Under the pieces are notes generated by a model that worked only from the letters and a program-made list of their open reading frames with translations, did no database searches and was not told the DNA's origin. A DNA stretch of 64,000 nucleotides from Holophagales bacterium. Its GTDB lineage: Bacteria > Acidobacteriota > Thermoanaerobaculia > Multivoradales > Multivoraceae. This document shows, piece after piece, positions 61,730 through 64,000 of the stretch (within the stretch, counting starts at the first letter, position 1; the number at the start of each line of letters is the position of its first letter). The position numbers and the translations under genes are program-made. Where the stretch lies: positions 18,032 to 82,031 of the forward strand of contig VXSP01000016.1 in assembly GCA_009837885.1 (NCBI GenBank), given 5' to 3'.

Positions 61730-62806
61730 ATGAAGAGATCGAACCCTCGAGCCCTGCCGGCCGTTGCGCTGGGGCTGACGCTGGCGCTCGCGTTCACCGT
61801 TCCCGGTACGCAGCCGGCGGCAGCCCAGGAGTCCGGCTCCTGGACCATCGGCGAGCGCGTCGTGCCGGCCCCGGCGGGCGCCAGCGAAGAGCTCCGGGCC
61901 GCGCTCGCCGCGGCGCCCGCCCCGAACGTCGCGGCGTCGAGGCAGCAGAAGCCGCAGAGCGACGAACAGTGGCTCATGTTGCAGAAGGCGACGGCCAACG
62001 CCGACCTCGACCAGCTCGCGAGCGGGTTGGGCGTCTCGATCGAAAAGGACGAGATCGGGGACGTGACGGTCTACCGGGTGACGCCGGAGAAGGTCCATCC
62101 CCGGCACGCGGAGCATCTCTTCCTCCATGTGCACGGCGGCGGGTACGTAATGTATGGCGGCGACGCATGCGTCGGCGAGGCGGCCACGGTCGCGGCCGGC
62201 GCGGGAATCCCGGCTCTCTCCGTCGATTACCGCATGCCGCCGGAGCACCCGTTCCCCGCCGCGGTCGAGGACGTGGTCTCGGTCTACAAGCATCTGCTGG
62301 AGAGCCGGTCCGCGAAGTCGATCGCCATCGGCGGTGCCTCCGCGGGCGGCGGGCTGGCGCTGGCGGCGGTGCACCGATTCATCGCGTTGGGTCTCGACGT
62401 GCCTGGGGCGATCTACGCCGGAACGCCCTGGGCAGACCTGACGAAGACCGGCGATTCGCTGTTCACGAACGAAGGGCTGGACCGCTTTCTGGTGACCTAC
62501 GACGGGCTCCTGAAAGGCGCGGCGGAACTCTACGCGGACGGCCACGACCTCAAGGATCCCCTGCTCTCGCCCGTCTACGGCGACTTCGAGGGGTTCCCGC
62601 CGACCTACCTGGTCACGGGTACGCGCGACATGTTCCTGAGCGACACGGCGCGGACACACCGCAAGCTGCGCGCGGCCGGAGCCGTGGCCGACCTGCACGT
62701 CTACGAGGGGGTCGCGCACGGCGAATACCTGGCCCTCGCCGACTCGCCGGAGTCAAAGGACATGCTCCAGGAGGTCGGCGCGTTCTTCAACAAGCACCTG
62801 GAATAG
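61730..62806 (+). CDS. Exported alpha/beta-hydrolase (HSL/esterase type), copy A
   Basis: 358 aa, ATG with AAGGAGAG upstream. Signal peptide (AVALGLTLALAFTVPGTQPAAAQ). Hormone-sensitive-lipase-type esterase: oxyanion HGGG at 135-138, nucleophile Ser204 in GGASAGGG, acid Asp in TGTRDMFLS, base His in EGVAHGEY. Acts on small esters or acylated compounds in the periplasm. 13 bases before a near-duplicate. Divergent from the CMD-SDR-CMD operon over only 59 bp, suggesting shared control. Confidence 0.9.
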   Translation: MKRSNPRALPAVALGLTLALAFTVPGTQPAAAQESGSWTIGERVVPAPAGASEELRAALAAAPAPNVAASRQQKPQSDEQWLMLQKATANADLDQLASGLGVSIEKDEIGDVTVYRVTPEKVHPRHAEHLFLHVHGGGYVMYGGDACVGEAATVAAGAGIPALSVDYRMPPEHPFPAAVEDVVSVYKHLLESRSAKSIAIGGASAGGGLALAAVHRFIALGLDVPGAIYAGTPWADLTKTGDSLFTNEGLDRFLVTYDGLLKGAAELYADGHDLKDPLLSPVYGDFEGFPPTYLVTGTRDMFLSDTARTHRKLRAAGAVADLHVYEGVAHGEYLALADSPESKDMLQEVGAFFNKHLE

Positions 62807-62819
62807 GAGGAGAGTCCCC

Positions 62820-63896
62820 ATGAAGAGATCGAACCCTCGAGCCCTGCCGGCCGTTGCGCTGGCGTTGAGCCTGGCCCTCGCGTTCACCGTTGCCGGTACG
62901 CCGGCCGCAACAGCCCAGGAGACCGGCTCCTGGACCATCGGCGAGCGCGTCGTGCCGGCCCCGGCAGGCGCCAGCGAAGAGCTCCGGGCCGCGCTCGCCG
63001 CGCTGCCTGCCCCCAACGTGGCTGCCTCCCAGGCGCAGGTTCCGCAGACCGAGGAGCAGTGGCTGGCCTTTCAGGCGGGCTCCGCCAACGCCGATCTCGA
63101 ACAGATGGCCAGTGGGTACGGCCTCGAAATCGAGAAGGACGAGATCGAGGGAGTCGCTGTCTATCGGGTGACGCCGAACGAGATCGACCCGGCCCACACG
63201 GAGCACCTGTTCCTGCACGTCCACGGCGGCGCCTACGTCCTCGGCGGGGGAGACGCCTCGGCCACCGAGGCTGCGCTCGTCGCGGCCCGCGCCGGCATTC
63301 CGGCGATCTCCGTCGATTACCGCATGCCGCCGAAGCACCCCTTTCCGGCCGCCGTCGAGGACGTGGTCACGGTCTACCGGCACCTGCTCGAGAGCCGCTC
63401 CGCGAAGTCGATCGCCATCGGCGGCACGTCGACGGGCGGCGGACTGTCGCTGGCGTCGGTTCACAAGTTCCGTGACCTGGGCCTCGATCTACCCGGCGCC
63501 ATCTACGCCGGCACGCCCTGGGCGGACCTGACAAAGACCAGCGACTCGTTGTTCACGAACGAAGGGCTGGACCGGGTTCTGGTGACCTACGACGGGCTCC
63601 TGAAGGGCGCGGCGGCACTCTACGCGGACGGCCACGACATGAAGGATCCGCTGATCTCGCCCGTCTACGGCGACTTCGAGGGGTTCCCTCCGACCTACCT
63701 GATCACCGGCACGCGTGACATGTTCCTGAGCGACACGGCGCGGACGCACCGCAAGCTGCGGGCGGCCGGCGTCGAGGCCGACCTACACGTCTACGAGGGG
63801 GTCGCGCACGCGGACTATCTGATCCTCGTCGACTCGCCGGAGTCGAAGGACATGTTCCAGGAGGTCGGCGCGTTCTTCAAGAAGCACCTGGAGTAG
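62820..63896 (+). CDS. Exported alpha/beta-hydrolase (HSL/esterase type), copy B
   Basis: 358 aa, identical length to copy A. Differences at the active site: oxyanion HGGA in place of HGGG, and GGTSTGGG around Ser204 in place of GGASAGGG; the acid and base (TGTRDMF, EGVAHADY) are kept. The first 43 bases of the coding sequence are identical to those of copy A, as is most of the stretch coding WTIGERVVPAPAGASEELRA, so the duplication is recent or maintained by gene conversion. Confidence 0.9.
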   Translation: MKRSNPRALPAVALALSLALAFTVAGTPAATAQETGSWTIGERVVPAPAGASEELRAALAALPAPNVAASQAQVPQTEEQWLAFQAGSANADLEQMASGYGLEIEKDEIEGVAVYRVTPNEIDPAHTEHLFLHVHGGAYVLGGGDASATEAALVAARAGIPAISVDYRMPPKHPFPAAVEDVVTVYRHLLESRSAKSIAIGGTSTGGGLSLASVHKFRDLGLDLPGAIYAGTPWADLTKTSDSLFTNEGLDRVLVTYDGLLKGAAALYADGHDMKDPLISPVYGDFEGFPPTYLITGTRDMFLSDTARTHRKLRAAGVEADLHVYEGVAHADYLILVDSPESKDMFQEVGAFFKKHLE

Positions 63897-63901
63897 GAGG
63901 G

Positions 63902-63967
63902 GTCGCCGCCGCTTCGCGGCGCGTTTCCTGGCCGCCTGCGGCGGCAGCCGGCGGGGACGCCGGCGCA
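63902..63967 (-). repeat. Dispersed repeat copy 9, downstream of the esterase pair
   Basis: Plus strand begins GTCGCCGCCGCTTCGCGGCG as does the copy at 58934, passes through GCCGCCTGCGGCGGC and ends GCCGGCGGGGACGCCGGCGC. The CACCCAGTG terminus is replaced after GCGC by ATGTATGG, so this copy is cut one module short. Confidence 0.87.
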
Positions 63968-64000
63968 TGTATGGTCCGCCCCGCTTGTGCAAGGGCTCTT

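Noticed and set aside
1..64000. CRISPR array, given the many repeats
   Set aside because: Repeats are dispersed singly, vary in length and module content, and no regular spacer array or cas gene is present.

Overview
The window is GC-rich, densely coded bacterial chromosome with many GTG/TTG starts and many 4-base ATGA/GTGA/TTGA gene overlaps. The gene content points to a heterotrophic Gram-negative bacterium, most plausibly an acidobacterium-like lineage: TonB-dependent receptors (one with an N-terminal carboxypeptidase-regulatory domain), a secreted VWA protein ending in a TonB C-terminal domain, secreted cytochrome c fusion proteins, a PQQ-type propeller, phytanoyl-CoA dioxygenases and CMD-family proteins. 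This is inference from content; there is no rRNA or other taxonomic marker in the window, and I see no tRNA, CRISPR array, prophage or transposase gene.

Layout. 1-4915 (minus): a yejABEF-type oligopeptide importer, cut by the window edge. 5008-8844: a class III aminotransferase and two beta-lactamase-fold serine hydrolases. 8924-12439 (minus): an accessory-looking block with an SDH-type Clp-fold peptidase, a small acidic protein, a HEPN-like/zinc-ribbon protein and a secreted protein. 12508-15462: a large TonB receptor. 15804-20457 (plus): a coupled diheme protein, an SDR and a rifampin-phosphotransferase-like dikinase; then the VWA-TonB_C protein (20643-23261). 23994-28574: TetR, PfkB sugar kinase, D-psicose/tagatose 3-epimerase-like protein, class I aldolase and a cyclase-family protein, which reads as a ketose catabolic operon. 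28620-35227: phosphoesterase, MazEF, acyl-CoA dehydrogenase, PQQ propeller, PhyH dioxygenase, HicAB. 35344-40092: cytochrome c/Cu-monooxygenase-like protein, exported FAH-family protein, second PhyH protein, AAA/DUF4143 ATPase. 40100-48157: a TolC-adaptor-RND efflux set with a DUF885 peptidase at its 3' end and a His-rich exported protein upstream. 48190-57137: orphan HicB, prolyl oligopeptidase, and a TonB receptor with a two-permease ABC exporter and a small Cys/His exported protein. 57218-59583: an undescribed two-gene module and a toxin-antitoxin locus with a truncated RES toxin. 59729-63896: CMD-SDR-CMD operon and a tandem pair of exported esterases.

The most distinctive feature is a family of dispersed GC-rich hairpin repeats (at least nine loci: 1878, 7521, 15556, 20461, 26612, 28577, 31457, 58934, 63902). 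One copy (15556-15723) has 30-bp inverted termini and looks like a MITE. Several copies are read as protein: the N-termini of YejE, the first beta-lactamase-like protein and the PQQ protein, and the C-terminus of the epimerase. One copy lies exactly where the RES toxin gene is cut off. These repeats, the ketose operon, the 57218-58931 pair and the SDH-peptidase/HEPN block are the best candidates for something new.
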